DNA of 64,000 nt from Deinococcus sp. AJ005 (GCF_009017495.1 NZ_CP044990.1:2189001-2253000); one strand, 5' to 3'. Shown: positions 40,954 to 54,850, numbered from the stretch's first letter. The notes: generated by a model not told the origin, from the sequence alone. Numbers and translations are program-made.

Positions 40954-41179
40954 GGAACAGCGTACCCGAAGACGCCCCAATTGACCGGGAGGAATCTAAC
41001 ATCCCCGTTCGGAATGTCGGGACTGCCTGGAGCAGTTCTCCGAATTACGTCACCGGAATAGAAGACTTCCGGTGACTCCATTCTCTCGTTCCGAGCTGTA
41101 CCAGTCCGTCCTGCTCGGTAAAAGTCACTCGCTTCGCTCGGTCATAAAATTGGTCTTTTCATGACAACGGCTTTAGAGA
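40954..41179. other. intergenic region with inverted repeat
   Basis: No gene seen. GTCACCGGAA (41049-41058) and TTCCGGTGAC (41067-41076) form a perfect 10-bp stem with an 8-nt loop. An ACTCGCTTCGCTCGGT hairpin follows near 41130, and reading the minus strand it is followed by a short T-run, so it may terminate the U32 gene. Confidence 0.5.
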
Positions 41180-43720
41180 TTACACGATGGGCAGCGCGTC
41201 CAGCATTCCGAAGTCATGCGGTATGAACAGGCTGCCCTCGGTGGTCCCGCCGTCGCTGAGGCCGGAGAGACGGCTTTCGAGTGTGGCGGCATTTATTTCG
41301 CCCTTCAGGAAAGCGCGGTGGGCACGGATGACCTCGCGCACCCCCTCGGGCGTTTCGTGAACGAATTCGAGGCGCAGGTCCCGCAGGCCCGCCCCCAGCC
41401 AGTCCTTCAGATGCGCGGCGGCAATCTGCGGACGGCCCTCGAACACCGTGTTGCGGCAGCCCACGTCGGCCATCACCGGATGGGTACGTCCGCGTTCGTC
41501 GCGCAGGGCTATGCGGTGGGTTTCGCAGGGGTGACCGCAGTTGGTGTAATCCGTGCCATCACTCAGGAAGCGGCAGAACACGCAATGCTCGGTGTGAAAG
41601 ACGGGCAGGTGGCCGTAGGCGATGACCTCCAGCCGCCCCGCGCCCACCAATCCGGCCAGCTCCGTGATCTGCTGCGCGTTCAGGTCGTGCGTGGGCGTCA
41701 GCCTTTGCAGTCCCAGCTCTAGCAACGCGCGGGCGGTCAGGACGTTGGCGGCGTTGAGGGAGAAGTCGCCTGTCAATTCCGCATCCGAACCCTGCAAACC
41801 TTCCAGCAGGCCCCCGCTACGAACCAGAATCCCGGCGTCCAGCGACAGCAGGAACTTCTGCAAGTTCTGCTCCGTAGGCTTGAGGATGCGCGGACTCGCC
41901 ACCCGCACGGCGATTCCAGCCGCTTTCACCCGCTCCACACTGGGTTTCAGACCGTACAGTTCCAGATAATCCAGCGTGATGGAATCAGGATTCTCTGCGA
42001 GGGCCGCGTCCAGTTGTTCGGGGGTACGGACGAGAATGTGCAGGCGTGGTTCTGTCACCACAGGCGAAGATGCGGCAGCAGAGACATTCAGCACGCTCTC
42101 AATCCGCCGCACTGGAGCCTGCGACCGGAGGGCGGTCAATCCCTCCACCGCCTCCCGCCGCAGTCCGTTCAGGGCGCTGACGGGCAGAAACCCCTCGCCG
42201 CGCAAATCCACACTCAGGCCGGAGAGGTGATAGCCCGTGCCGCCGAGTTTCCCCAGTTGCTCTCTCAAACTGGATTCGTCCAGCGCACGGTTACGGGCAG
42301 GCGACAGGGGTTCTGACAGTGTGGCGGCAAAGCTGTGACCCGCCTCGTCAGTCAGGATGAGCTGGGGCGGCTGCCCCACATGGCCCACGAAATAGGCGCT
42401 GATCGGGCGCGTATACACCGGATCGCCCGCCTCAATCAGCGGTTTGACGCGGGCATTCAGGCTGGGATCGTGCGTGCGCCACACCGGATCGCCCACCCGC
42501 ACGCGCGAGCCGTCCACCGCGCCGCGCCCAAAACGCAGCTCGTAGACACCGCCGACGCGCACATCCTCGGTCTGCTGTCCGTTCTGCCACAGGCCGTACA
42601 GGAACCCGCCTTCCTCACGACCCTCGGGCGTGCGCCAGTTGGCGGGATCGAAGACCAGACCGTCGCCGGGCTTCAGCGGTTCGGACAGTTCAGCCAGCAC
42701 ACCGCGTTCGGTGACGCCGCGCACGGTGCCGACGGGCACGCCCCGGTGCCTCGGCGCACGTCCGCGCACCACGGTCTGGTGGTTGGTTCCGGCCATGAAA
42801 TGCGGGGCCAGACCGCGCGAATACACCTGCTCCAGATCCCGCTCCTGCTGCGGCGTGATGCTCAGGGGCAACCCCGCCCACGCCTCATCCACGGCCTGAC
42901 GGTAGGAGGCGGTGGTCAGGGCCACGAATTCGGCGTCCTTGTAGCGCCCCTCGATTTTCAGGCAATTCACGCCGATCCGCACCAGCTCCGGCACCTGATG
43001 CAGCGCGTACAGGTCACCGGGGGACAGCAAATAGCGGGCGTCGCCCAGATCACGCTCTTCGCCGTCTACCAGCAGGTCATACGGCAACCGGCACGCCTGG
43101 GCGCACTGGCCCCGGTTGGCGCTGCGGCCTCCCCACGCTTCGGAGGAAAAGCACTGGCCGGAATAGCTGACGCACAGTGCGCCGTGGACGAAGGTTTCCA
43201 GCTCTATGTCGGTCTGGCTGGCAATGCGTTCGATGTCCTTCAGGCTCAGCTCACGGCCCAGCACCACGCGGCTGGCCCCGAAGCGGCGGGCGTGTTCGGC
43301 CCCCTCGGCAGAGGTGATGCTCATCTGCGTTGAGCCGTGGATGGGCAGATCGGGGCAGATCTGCCGGGCGAGGCGGGCGACGCCGTGGTCCTGCACGATC
43401 AGGGCATCCACCCCAGCCTCGGCCAGCGCCATTAACTGGCGTTCAGCGTCGCGCAGTTCACGGTCAAAGACCAGCACGTTAAAGGTCACAAAACCCTGCA
43501 CCCCACGCGCGTGCAGACCGCGCATGATTTCAGGCAGTGCCTCGGCGTCAAAGCCGACTTTGGCCCGTGCGTGAAAGCCAGCACCATCTGCCCGGCCCTC
43601 ACCGCTGGCTGGATTGACACCGAAGAACACGGCGTCGGCCCCGGCTTCCACCGCTGCTTTCAGTTGGGGAAAACCTCCCACTGGACTCATCACTTCGGGC
43701 TTGACTCGGGGGCGCAACAT
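41180..43720 (-). CDS. U32 family protein, RlhA-like (23S rRNA hydroxylase)
   Basis: The product is 846 residues. The N-terminal U32 domain has the Cys pattern of this family (CVSYSGQCFSSEAW, GRSANRGQCAQACRLPY), followed by a DUF3656-like middle and a second U32-like C-terminal part with Cys-rich CVFCRFLSDG to VGCRNTVF. E. coli RlhA (YdcP) hydroxylates C2501 of 23S rRNA, and D. radiodurans 23S rRNA is reported to carry a modification there. The ATG at 43720 was chosen because the domain starts there and TACACT lies 8 nt upstream. Confidence 0.88.
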   Translation of the reverse strand: MLRPRVKPEVMSPVGGFPQLKAAVEAGADAVFFGVNPASGEGRADGAGFHARAKVGFDAEALPEIMRGLHARGVQGFVTFNVLVFDRELRDAERQLMALAEAGVDALIVQDHGVARLARQICPDLPIHGSTQMSITSAEGAEHARRFGASRVVLGRELSLKDIERIASQTDIELETFVHGALCVSYSGQCFSSEAWGGRSANRGQCAQACRLPYDLLVDGEERDLGDARYLLSPGDLYALHQVPELVRIGVNCLKIEGRYKDAEFVALTTASYRQAVDEAWAGLPLSITPQQERDLEQVYSRGLAPHFMAGTNHQTVVRGRAPRHRGVPVGTVRGVTERGVLAELSEPLKPGDGLVFDPANWRTPEGREEGGFLYGLWQNGQQTEDVRVGGVYELRFGRGAVDGSRVRVGDPVWRTHDPSLNARVKPLIEAGDPVYTRPISAYFVGHVGQPPQLILTDEAGHSFAATLSEPLSPARNRALDESSLREQLGKLGGTGYHLSGLSVDLRGEGFLPVSALNGLRREAVEGLTALRSQAPVRRIESVLNVSAAASSPVVTEPRLHILVRTPEQLDAALAENPDSITLDYLELYGLKPSVERVKAAGIAVRVASPRILKPTEQNLQKFLLSLDAGILVRSGGLLEGLQGSDAELTGDFSLNAANVLTARALLELGLQRLTPTHDLNAQQITELAGLVGAGRLEVIAYGHLPVFHTEHCVFCRFLSDGTDYTNCGHPCETHRIALRDERGRTHPVMADVGCRNTVFEGRPQIAAAHLKDWLGAGLRDLRLEFVHETPEGVREVIRAHRAFLKGEINAATLESRLSGLSDGGTTEGSLFIPHDFGMLDALPIV

Positions 43721-43912
43721 AACAGGGCAGTGTACGGGCTGCGGGGCAGGGCATATGGACGAGAGGAACAAAGCGGTCTGCCACGCCTCCACATCAATGG
43801 CCCTTATGCTGGCGTTGACCGGCGGCCCGCGCCTTCCAGCACACTGAACCCCATAAGTTCGCCCACCTCCCAGCCGCACTTGCCCAAGCCGCATTCACAA
43901 AGGAGTCTCCCC

Positions 43913-44482
43913 ATGTCTGCCGATCACGAGCCACAAACCCATCCACAATCCGCCGACGCCACCGACGCCGAGGTGCTGGACATCATGCAGTCGGCCTTCG
44001 AGGCGGCGCGCAACGGAGACGCCGACTTCCTGAAAACGTGGCTGGAAAAGGGCCTGCCGCCCAACCTCCAGAACACGCGCGGCGACACGCTGCTGATGCT
44101 GGCGGCCTACCACAGCCACACGGAAGCGGTTCGCACACTGCTGGACCACGGCGGCGATCCCGACATCCTGAATGATCAGGGACAGACACCACTGATGGGC
44201 GCGGCCTTCCGGGGCGATCAGGCCACCGCCGAGTTGCTGGTAGAGCGCGGCGCGGGGCTGGACGTGGCCGCGCCCGGCGGCAGGACGGCGCTGATGATGG
44301 CCGCCATGTTTAACCGCATGGACATGCTGAACTGGCTGCTGGAGCTGGGGGCCGATCCCAACATGCGTGACGCGGGTGGGGCCAGCGCCGCAGACGCCGC
44401 ACGCGTGATGGGCGCGGCACAGACGGCGGCAAGATTGGACGCTGTGATGGCGGCCCGTGGCGAGGATGCCACCGCTGACTAG
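43913..44482 (+). CDS. ankyrin-repeat protein
   Basis: The product is 189 residues with four ankyrin repeats, for example RGDTLLMLAAYHSHTEAVRTL, QTPLMGAAFRGDQATAELLV and RTALMMAAMFNRMDMLNWLL. These mediate protein contacts. No signal peptide, so cytoplasmic. AAGGAG lies about 8 nt before the ATG. The partner is unknown. Confidence 0.92.
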   Translation: MSADHEPQTHPQSADATDAEVLDIMQSAFEAARNGDADFLKTWLEKGLPPNLQNTRGDTLLMLAAYHSHTEAVRTLLDHGGDPDILNDQGQTPLMGAAFRGDQATAELLVERGAGLDVAAPGGRTALMMAAMFNRMDMLNWLLELGADPNMRDAGGASAADAARVMGAAQTAARLDAVMAARGEDATAD

Positions 44483-44504
44483 TCTCCCCTGCCTAGCCGC
44501 CGCA

Positions 44505-44533
44505 TTGACCCCCACCCACGCGCCCGCTAGACT
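44505..44533 (+). promoter_or_regulatory. promoter of the aspS leader
   Basis: TTGACC (44505-44510) and TAGACT (44528-44533) are 17 bp apart. The -10 ends 7 nt before the leader-peptide ATG, so the transcript is probably leaderless. Confidence 0.72.
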
Positions 44534-44540
44534 TGCCCGC

Positions 44541-44585
44541 ATGTTCGCGGCTGCCCTGAACGACAACGATAACGATCCCCAGTAG
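44541..44585 (+). CDS. Asn/Asp-rich leader peptide of aspS (attenuator)
   Basis: A 14-codon frame encodes MFAAALNDNDNDPQ: three Asn-Asp pairs (AAC GAC AAC GAT AAC GAT). It sits between a near-consensus promoter and a terminator that precedes aspS. AGGGGaCGC (44584-44592), starting at the stop codon, can pair with GCGCCCCT (44603-44610), the 5' arm of the terminator, to form an antiterminator. Stalling at Asn or Asp codons should free the first segment and allow read-through; reaching the stop should cover it. The design fits a synthetase that makes Asp-tRNA for both Asp and Asn codons. The mechanism is inferred. Confidence 0.85.
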   Translation: MFAAALNDNDNDPQ

Positions 44586-44604
44586 GGGACGCTTAAGCCG
44601 TTGC

Positions 44605-44641
44605 GCCCCTGACCTCCTTCTCGGAGTCGGGGGCTTTTTTT
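44605..44641 (+). terminator. attenuator terminator of aspS
   Basis: The arms GCCCCTGAC.TCC and GGA.GTCGGGGGC, with a bulged C and a TTCTC loop, form a strong stem followed by seven T (44635-44641). Confidence 0.88.
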
Positions 44642-44664
44642 AGCCAGTCCATACAGGAGACCCT

Positions 44665-46002
<1,338 letters not shown>

Positions 46003-46085
46003 CTTTCAGCGGCCCCTCACACACGAGTAGAGGGGGCGATGCAAAGCGGCGGAGACAAGCCGTACCCTCCACCATCATCTTAAAA

Positions 46086-46130
46086 AGCAGGGCAGAGACT
46101 GGCCGTCCATCGGCTCACCTCTGCCCTGCT
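46086..46130 (-). terminator. terminator of slyD
   Basis: A perfect 12-bp stem (AGCAGGGCAGAG and CTCTGCCCTGCT) is followed, read on the minus strand, by TTTTTAAG. It lies between convergent aspS and slyD and may serve both. Confidence 0.85.
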
Positions 46131-46150
46131 CTATCCTGCACGTTCAGGTT

Positions 46151-46639
46151 TTACGCGTCGTGTTCGTGTTCCATCATGTCCGGGGTATGGGCGTGGCCGT
46201 GTTCCAGTTCCTCGGCGCTGGCGTCACGCACGCCCACCACAGTCACGTCGAAGTTCAGGACCTCGCCGGCCAGCGGGGGGTTGAAATCCACCTTGACCAT
46301 GTCGCCGTTCAGTTCCATGACCGTGAAGGGAATCACGCTGCCGTCCTCGGCCTGCGCGTAATACGTTTCACCGATCTCGATGTCGTCCTCGAAATCCTCG
46401 CGGGCCAGTTCCTCGGTGTTGTCCTCGTCGCGCTCGCCGTAACCGTCCTCGGGCTGCACGGTCACCTGCATGGTGTCGCCCTCGCCCTTGCCTTCCAGCG
46501 CCTTTTCCAAGCCTGGAATGATGTTGCTATGGCCGTGCAGATAGGTCAGCGGCTCGCCGGGTTCACTCTGATCGACAACCTCGCCCTTCACGGTCAGCTT
46601 GTAATCCAACTCGACAACTTTGTCCTGTTCAATGTTCAT
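46151..46639 (-). CDS. slyD: SlyD-type FKBP peptidyl-prolyl isomerase
   Basis: The product is 162 residues. The FKBP domain (VVELDYKLTVKGEVVDQS, IIPGLEKALEGKGEGD) is split by the IF flap domain that acts as a chaperone, and the tail HGHAHTPDMMEHEHDA is rich in His and Asp, as in metal-binding SlyD. It folds proteins and may supply nickel. GGAGGG lies 4 nt before the ATG. Confidence 0.94.
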   Translation of the reverse strand: MNIEQDKVVELDYKLTVKGEVVDQSEPGEPLTYLHGHSNIIPGLEKALEGKGEGDTMQVTVQPEDGYGERDEDNTEELAREDFEDDIEIGETYYAQAEDGSVIPFTVMELNGDMVKVDFNPPLAGEVLNFDVTVVGVRDASAEELEHGHAHTPDMMEHEHDA

Positions 46640-46786
46640 ATGGCCCTCCATGTCTCGTCCGGCGGCAGATGCCAATGGCTCGGGACGAGTTTTCTCGCCC
46701 GAAGAGTGTAACGCTTCGGGATGAGCGGCGCGGCCCCCGGCCCTACGGCTTCGCTTCACGGACGGATGGATGCCGGGCCAGCCCTC

Positions 46787-46792
46787 TATGCT
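46787..46792 (+). promoter_or_regulatory. -10 of moeA
   Basis: TATGCT lies 7 nt before the ATG at 46800. This selects that ATG over the in-frame ATG at 46788, which overlaps the hexamer. Confidence 0.55.
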
Positions 46793-46799
46793 GACCCCC

Positions 46800-48005
46800 A
46801 TGTCTGCCCCCACTTCTTCCGGCCACCCCTTCCCGATGCACGTCAGCGTGGCCGAGGCCCGCGAAATGCTGGCCACGCTGCTGCCCGAACTGGAGACCGA
46901 GACCGTGCCTATCGCTCAGGCGCTGGGCCGCACCCTGGCCGCCGATCTGGAGGCCCTGGTCAGCCATCCCAGCGCCACCGAGAGTGCCCTGGACGGCATC
47001 GCCGCGCGTGAGGCGGACACGCTGAGCGCCAGCGCCGAGGCCCCGGTACGCCTGAAGATCGTGGGCGAGAGCCGCGCCGGAATGCCGTTTGATGGCCGCG
47101 TGGGCGCGGGCGAGTGCGTGCGGATCTACACGGGTGCGCCGCTACCGCGCGGGGCGGACGCGATCTGTCCTGTCGAGGAATTGGCCGATGGCGGCCCCGA
47201 ACACGTCCATCTACTGCGCCCCGCCTTTCCCGCCGACGTGCGCCCCGAGGGCGGCGACTTCCGCGCGGGCGAAACAGTGATGCGCGCTGGCCTGCGCCTG
47301 AGCGCCCCCCGCGTGGCGCTGGCCGTCTCGCTGGGCCACGCCCGCCTGCCGGTGCGCCGCAAATTGCGCGTGGCGCTGCTGTCCACCGGGGACGAGGTGA
47401 TTGAGCCAGGGTTACCTCTGCAAGCGGGTCAGGTCTACGACAGCAACCGCGTGGGCCTGTCGGCCATGCTGGAGGAAAGCGGCTGCGAGGTCATTGAGCT
47501 GGGCCACGCCCCCGATAGCCCGGCGTCTCTACAGGCGGCCATCGCAAGTGCGGGCGGCGCGGACATGCTGCTGACCAGCGGCGGCGTCAGCATGGGCAAG
47601 TACGACTTCATGCGCGATCTGTTGATCGAACGTGGCCGGGTCTCCTTCTGGAAGGTGCGGATGCGGCCCGGCGGCCCGGCCATTCTGGGCGGCTGGAACG
47701 GCCTGCCCGTCTTCGGCCTGCCAGGGAATCCAGTCAGCAGTCTGGTGGTCTTCCACGTCATCGTGCGCCCCGCCCTGACCGGGCAGCCGGTGCAGAGCCT
47801 GAAACTGCGCGCCGCCACGCCCTTTCGTGGCCTTAAAGACAAGACCGCCTTCTGGCGCGGTGTCATTACAGACGGAGAGGTGAGCGATTACGGCCCCCAA
47901 GGCAGCGGCATCCTGCGTTCGCTGAGCGACGCCGACGCGCTGGTGATCGTGCCGGAGGGCGGCGGTGTGCAGGCCGGAGACGTGGTGGACGTGGTGCTGC
48001 TGTAG
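46800..48005 (+). CDS. moeA: molybdopterin molybdenumtransferase
   Basis: The product is 401 residues. MoeA inserts molybdate into adenylylated molybdopterin. The N-terminal domain has ALGRTLAADL and ESALDGIAARE in place of the usual SAMDGYAV, and the MoCF domain has VALLSTGDEV, LLTSGGVSMGKYDF and FGLPGNPVSS. A C-terminal beta-barrel domain follows. It belongs with the MocA-like gene at 34140 in molybdenum cofactor supply. Confidence 0.94.
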   Translation: MSAPTSSGHPFPMHVSVAEAREMLATLLPELETETVPIAQALGRTLAADLEALVSHPSATESALDGIAAREADTLSASAEAPVRLKIVGESRAGMPFDGRVGAGECVRIYTGAPLPRGADAICPVEELADGGPEHVHLLRPAFPADVRPEGGDFRAGETVMRAGLRLSAPRVALAVSLGHARLPVRRKLRVALLSTGDEVIEPGLPLQAGQVYDSNRVGLSAMLEESGCEVIELGHAPDSPASLQAAIASAGGADMLLTSGGVSMGKYDFMRDLLIERGRVSFWKVRMRPGGPAILGGWNGLPVFGLPGNPVSSLVVFHVIVRPALTGQPVQSLKLRAATPFRGLKDKTAFWRGVITDGEVSDYGPQGSGILRSLSDADALVIVPEGGGVQAGDVVDVVLL

Positions 48006-48230
48006 ACGCTCTAAATCTCAGTCCAGACCCGGCAACCCAGGCAGGATGGTGTGATCGTCCGCGAAGTGGCGGACAAAATAGCCCTGCTGCCTGGAAGGGC
48101 TGCATCTGGATACGCGCCTTGCCGATCACATTGCAGGACGACTGGTGGCGGATCACGCCAATCTAGACAGCGCTGAGGACAAAGCAGAATTCCACCCGCG
48201 TCTGTCCTTAAAAAACTCTAATGTATTGAA
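48006..48230. other. 225-bp spacer with coding-like fragments
   Basis: Short stretches look coding on both strands (minus strand near 48018-48080 reads GYFVRHFADDHTILPG before a stop; plus strand near 48090-48230 also lacks stops), but neither has a start or a full domain. It may be a decayed gene. TAATGT (48219-48224) is the likely -10 of the lipoprotein gene, 6 nt before its GTG. Confidence 0.35.
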
Positions 48231-49154
48231 GTGAAGACACTCCTCCTCCCAATTCTCAGCATCTCCCTGCTGCTTGCCGCCTGTGGTAGCGGCACTCCAC
48301 AGCCCGCCGCCGACATCACCGCGCCCGCCGTTGGCCTGAACGCCTCCCAGAGTGGAACCAGCGTCAACCTGCTGGCCACGGCCACCGACAACGTGAAGGT
48401 CACCAAAGTGGAGTTCTACCGGGGCAGCACCCTGATCAGCACCGACGATTCCGCGCCCTATGCGGCCATTGCCACCGTTTCAGCCGCCGACAATGGCAAC
48501 GTGACCTACACGGCCAGAGCGTTTGATGCCGCAGGCAATGTAGGGCAGGGCAGCAAGACAATTACGGTGAGCGTGACGCCGCCTCCTGCCACCAAGAAGC
48601 TGTATCAGGGCGTATGGAGCTGGGCCATTGGTGACCTGGCCTCCAGGGCAGTGATCGACAGCGGCGTGACGGTGTTCGCGGATGAATTTGCCAGCGAAGG
48701 CCGGACCATTGCCTTTGGGGTGTATGCCAACCAGACAGAGCTTGCAGCCGAAGGCACGGGCAAGTTCGGCGCGGCCCTGATGGGTCCCGTGGTTCAGGCA
48801 GGCAATTTGGACGTGGGCTTCTTTCTGGGCACGGACGAGAATGCCGGAATCTTTTTCATCGGTCAGGACAGCGACAACACACTGGGCGTGTTCCAGGGTA
48901 AAGCCGCTTTCGAGGGAACGGGCAACATCGCCACCGCCACCAATGAAGCAGGGCAGGCTGTGGCGATAGCCCTGGTCCAGGTGAGCGACACGGTCCCCAC
49001 CAGTGCAGCGGCGCGGGATGGGTTAAATATGCAGGGCAAGCGAATGGCAGCGCAGGCACTGCAAGCCGCTTTCGTCAGCCCCGCTCAGGCCACCGCCAAG
49101 GCCAATCCGGCACTGTTCAGGGCCATGCAGCAAAAGCTTCAGCTTAACCGCTGA
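48231..49154 (+). CDS. lipoprotein with Ig-like domain
   Basis: The product is 307 residues. A lipoprotein signal (LLLAACGSG lipobox) is followed by a bacterial Ig-like domain at about 28-113 (SVNLLATATDNVKVTKVEFYRG, YTARAFDAAGNVGQGSKTI), and a Gly-rich beta-repeat region with no known motif. It is an outer-envelope protein of unknown role. GTG start, probably leaderless. Confidence 0.85.
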   Translation: MKTLLLPILSISLLLAACGSGTPQPAADITAPAVGLNASQSGTSVNLLATATDNVKVTKVEFYRGSTLISTDDSAPYAAIATVSAADNGNVTYTARAFDAAGNVGQGSKTITVSVTPPPATKKLYQGVWSWAIGDLASRAVIDSGVTVFADEFASEGRTIAFGVYANQTELAAEGTGKFGAALMGPVVQAGNLDVGFFLGTDENAGIFFIGQDSDNTLGVFQGKAAFEGTGNIATATNEAGQAVAIALVQVSDTVPTSAAARDGLNMQGKRMAAQALQAAFVSPAQATAKANPALFRAMQQKLQLNR

Positions 49155-49172
49155 GTCAACACCACATCCAAC

Positions 49173-49208
49173 GAAATGCGGCCCCGTGAACCAGCGGGGC
49201 CGCATTTC
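49173..49208. terminator. bidirectional terminator
   Basis: A perfect 14-bp stem (GAAATGCGGCCCCG and CGGGGCCGCATTTC) with an 8-nt loop lies between the convergent lipoprotein and thiolase genes. The A/T ends give short T-runs on both strands. Confidence 0.85.
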
Positions 49209-49220
49209 AATTCACTGGGT

Positions 49221-50429
<1,209 letters not shown>

Positions 50430-50448
50430 GGTTTACTCCTTGAAAGGG

Positions 50449-50982
50449 CTAGAGGCTAGAGGCTAGAGGTTGCTCTATTTCCGATGCTAGTTCAATAATT
50501 TTCGGAAATAAATTATTTTGGTATGCATGTTCAAGGTCTTGCAAACAGGCTTCGGCTAGAGCTGAAATTCCTTGAGAAAAACTGCCTAAGTCTGCAAGCT
50601 GAATGGTCTTACCAGGCTCGGTCAGCAAATCGGCATCACCAATAAGATAAATGGACTTTTAGGTAACTGATTCTGTGTAAGTCAGAATGCAAACTTCGCC
50701 ACGGACCATTCCCCAATATAGAAACCTGCCCAACCGATTTGGCTCGCATTCGTATATAAAATTTAAGTTCCAGCAGAAGACAAGACCCTCCGCATCTTTT
50801 AATTCAATGGTAGACGAGGCATGGATTTCACCTTCGGCAAATGAACCTGTCCAAGATGTTTCGCCTTTAGACTCAACTAGATTTTTCTTCTGAAGCTGTT
50901 CAGATTGAGCCAGAGAGCTACTCCGAAACTTCTCCCAGAGCGAATCCAATGCCCGCGATACACAAAGTTCTTCAGGAGTCAT
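50449..50982 (-). pseudogene. AT-rich gene interrupted by an in-frame stop
   Basis: An ATG at 50982, overlapping the hydrolase stop by ATGA, opens a 107-residue frame that ends at TAA (50659-50661). The same frame continues for 69 more codons of coding-like sequence (IYLIGDADLLTEPGKTIQLA, FSQGISALAEACLQDLEHAY) to TAG at 50449-50451, with no start codon at the break. This suggests a gene of about 177 residues broken by one nonsense change. The base composition is AT-rich, unlike the fad genes. Three CTAGAGG units end the frame. The family is not recognised. The N-terminal part may still be made. Confidence 0.65.
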
Positions 50983-52148
50983 ACCTTCACCCCCGGCAAA
51001 ACCCTCGCTATGAACGCCTCCAACTCCGCGTCATATTTCTGCGGATTGATGTTCCAGCAGCGGATGTGTTTGGCCCCCTCCACACGGTGGTATTCCACCA
51101 GATCGGGGCGGGCGGCGGCCAGCGCGTCGGACTGGCGGATGGGAATGGTGGCGTCGCGCGTGCCGTGCCACAGCAATATGGGCAGGTTGAAACTGGGGGC
51201 GGCGGCCAGTTGATCCACCACATCAAAATCCTGCCCGCTGCGCCGCGTGACCAGAAACTGCACGAAGTTGCCGATGTGACGCGCCATAAACGTGGGAATG
51301 CCGTAGCGCTGCCCGTTGCTGCGGATGGTGTCGCGCCAGTCCAGCGCCGGGCAATCCAGCGCCACGCCCGTCACTGGAATCGGATACGGCTGATACCGGG
51401 GCCGCAGCACGCACAGCGCGACGTTACCGCCCATGCTGAAGCCGTACAGGATAGCCCGTTTGTACCCGGCAGTTTTAGCCCACTCCAGCGCGGAAATCAC
51501 GTCGGCAGCCTCGCCGTCGCCCAGGCTCAGGTAGCCCTTGCCCACACGCGGCGCACCGTGCGCGTTGCGGAAGGTGACGAACAGCGAGGCCACCCCTGCC
51601 CTCCGCAACGCCGGAAGCATCCTCAGCGCCTGCGCCCGCTGCCCGCCGTGACCGTGAATGACGATGGCAATGGCATCCTTCTCGCCCGACACGGCGGGAA
51701 TGTGCCACGCGGGCATCTCCCCGACTTCCGTATGAACCGCCGTGTGCTGGAACGGGATGCCCAGTTGCTGCGGCGTGCCGTTATAGACGAAGGTGGAGAC
51801 CCACGCCAGCGAACCGTTGGGCAGCACGCCGCGCTCCTCCAGAATCTCGCGCCGCACCAGCGTTCCGGCCAGTTTGGGCGGCCCCAGAATCGCGTGACCC
51901 TTGTTCGGCAGCAGCGGCACGATGCCCACCACCCCGCGCGACAGCGTTTCCGGCGAGGCAGGCAGATACACCGAATTGCCCCGCCGCCCCACCGGAACGA
52001 ACTCGCCCTTCACCCGCCGCGTCTTGGACCGCAGGGTAATCTCTGCGCCCAGGAACGCGCCGCTCAGGACGGCTACCGTATAAGAGAAAGCAGCCCAGCC
52101 CAGTGCGCGGCGGCGATTGATCTGGCGGATTCGGGTGAGGATGGACAC
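50979..52148 (-). CDS. alpha/beta hydrolase, membrane-anchored
   Basis: The product is 389 residues. One N-terminal hydrophobic segment (WAAFSYTVAVLSGAFLGA) could anchor it. The hydrolase fold has the oxyanion region VIHGHGGQRAQ, nucleophile Ser in YGFSMGGN, an Asp in WHGTRDATIP and His in EGAKHIRCW. It may be an esterase or thioesterase, given its place between fadB and fadA. GTG start with AGGAG 9 nt upstream. Confidence 0.87.
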   Translation of the reverse strand: MSILTRIRQINRRRALGWAAFSYTVAVLSGAFLGAEITLRSKTRRVKGEFVPVGRRGNSVYLPASPETLSRGVVGIVPLLPNKGHAILGPPKLAGTLVRREILEERGVLPNGSLAWVSTFVYNGTPQQLGIPFQHTAVHTEVGEMPAWHIPAVSGEKDAIAIVIHGHGGQRAQALRMLPALRRAGVASLFVTFRNAHGAPRVGKGYLSLGDGEAADVISALEWAKTAGYKRAILYGFSMGGNVALCVLRPRYQPYPIPVTGVALDCPALDWRDTIRSNGQRYGIPTFMARHIGNFVQFLVTRRSGQDFDVVDQLAAAPSFNLPILLWHGTRDATIPIRQSDALAAARPDLVEYHRVEGAKHIRCWNINPQKYDAELEAFIARVLPGVKV

Positions 52149-52221
52149 AGGGCATTCTCCTACGAAGGGGCGAGGTGAAACTCCAGCTCTGCCTCCCTGC
52201 GAACAGAGAGGGAGAGGAAAC

Positions 52222-54567
<2,346 letters not shown>

Positions 54568-54613
54568 GGAACCTCCTAGAGAGACGGCGAATAAGACAGA
54601 GTGGGAACAATAA

Positions 54614-54642
54614 ATTTAGACTCGGTTCAAAGTTTAGTGCAA
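54614..54642 (-). promoter_or_regulatory. promoter of fadB
   Basis: On the minus strand TTGCAC (54637-54642) and CTAAAT (54614-54619) are separated by 17 bp. A 5' untranslated region of about 40 nt with AGGAGG follows, in contrast to the many leaderless genes here. Confidence 0.6.
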
Positions 54643-54813
54643 GCCAGGGTTCATTGTCCACCGCAGAAGTGAGGCGAAACCTTTATCTGGTCTGGTTCAG
54701 CCTGTCTGCACCTTCGGTTTACGGCAACGTCAATGCCTATGTCCCAGCACACGATTCTTCCAGCCTCCCCTACGTGTTCCGAGAGCGAGTTCGATCCTGC
54801 ACGGGGTTTGGAG

Positions 54814-54850
54814 CGTGATCATGGACCGATCACGTTCCCCCTTCTATGCT
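54814..54850 (+). promoter_or_regulatory. candidate operator and -10 of the exported-protein gene
   Basis: CGTGATC (54814-54820) and GATCACG (54828-54834) form a 7-bp inverted repeat with a 7-bp spacer. It ends 10 bp before TATGCT (54845-54850), so a bound regulator would cover the -35 region. The regulator is unknown. Confidence 0.45.

Noticed and set aside
41040..41080. Possible tRNA or small RNA gene
   Set aside because: There is a perfect 10-bp stem, but no cloverleaf, no T-loop sequence and no clear promoter.
42335..43333. Plus-strand frame of 332 codons opposite the U32 gene
   Set aside because: Shadow of the U32 gene, which has conserved Cys motifs throughout.
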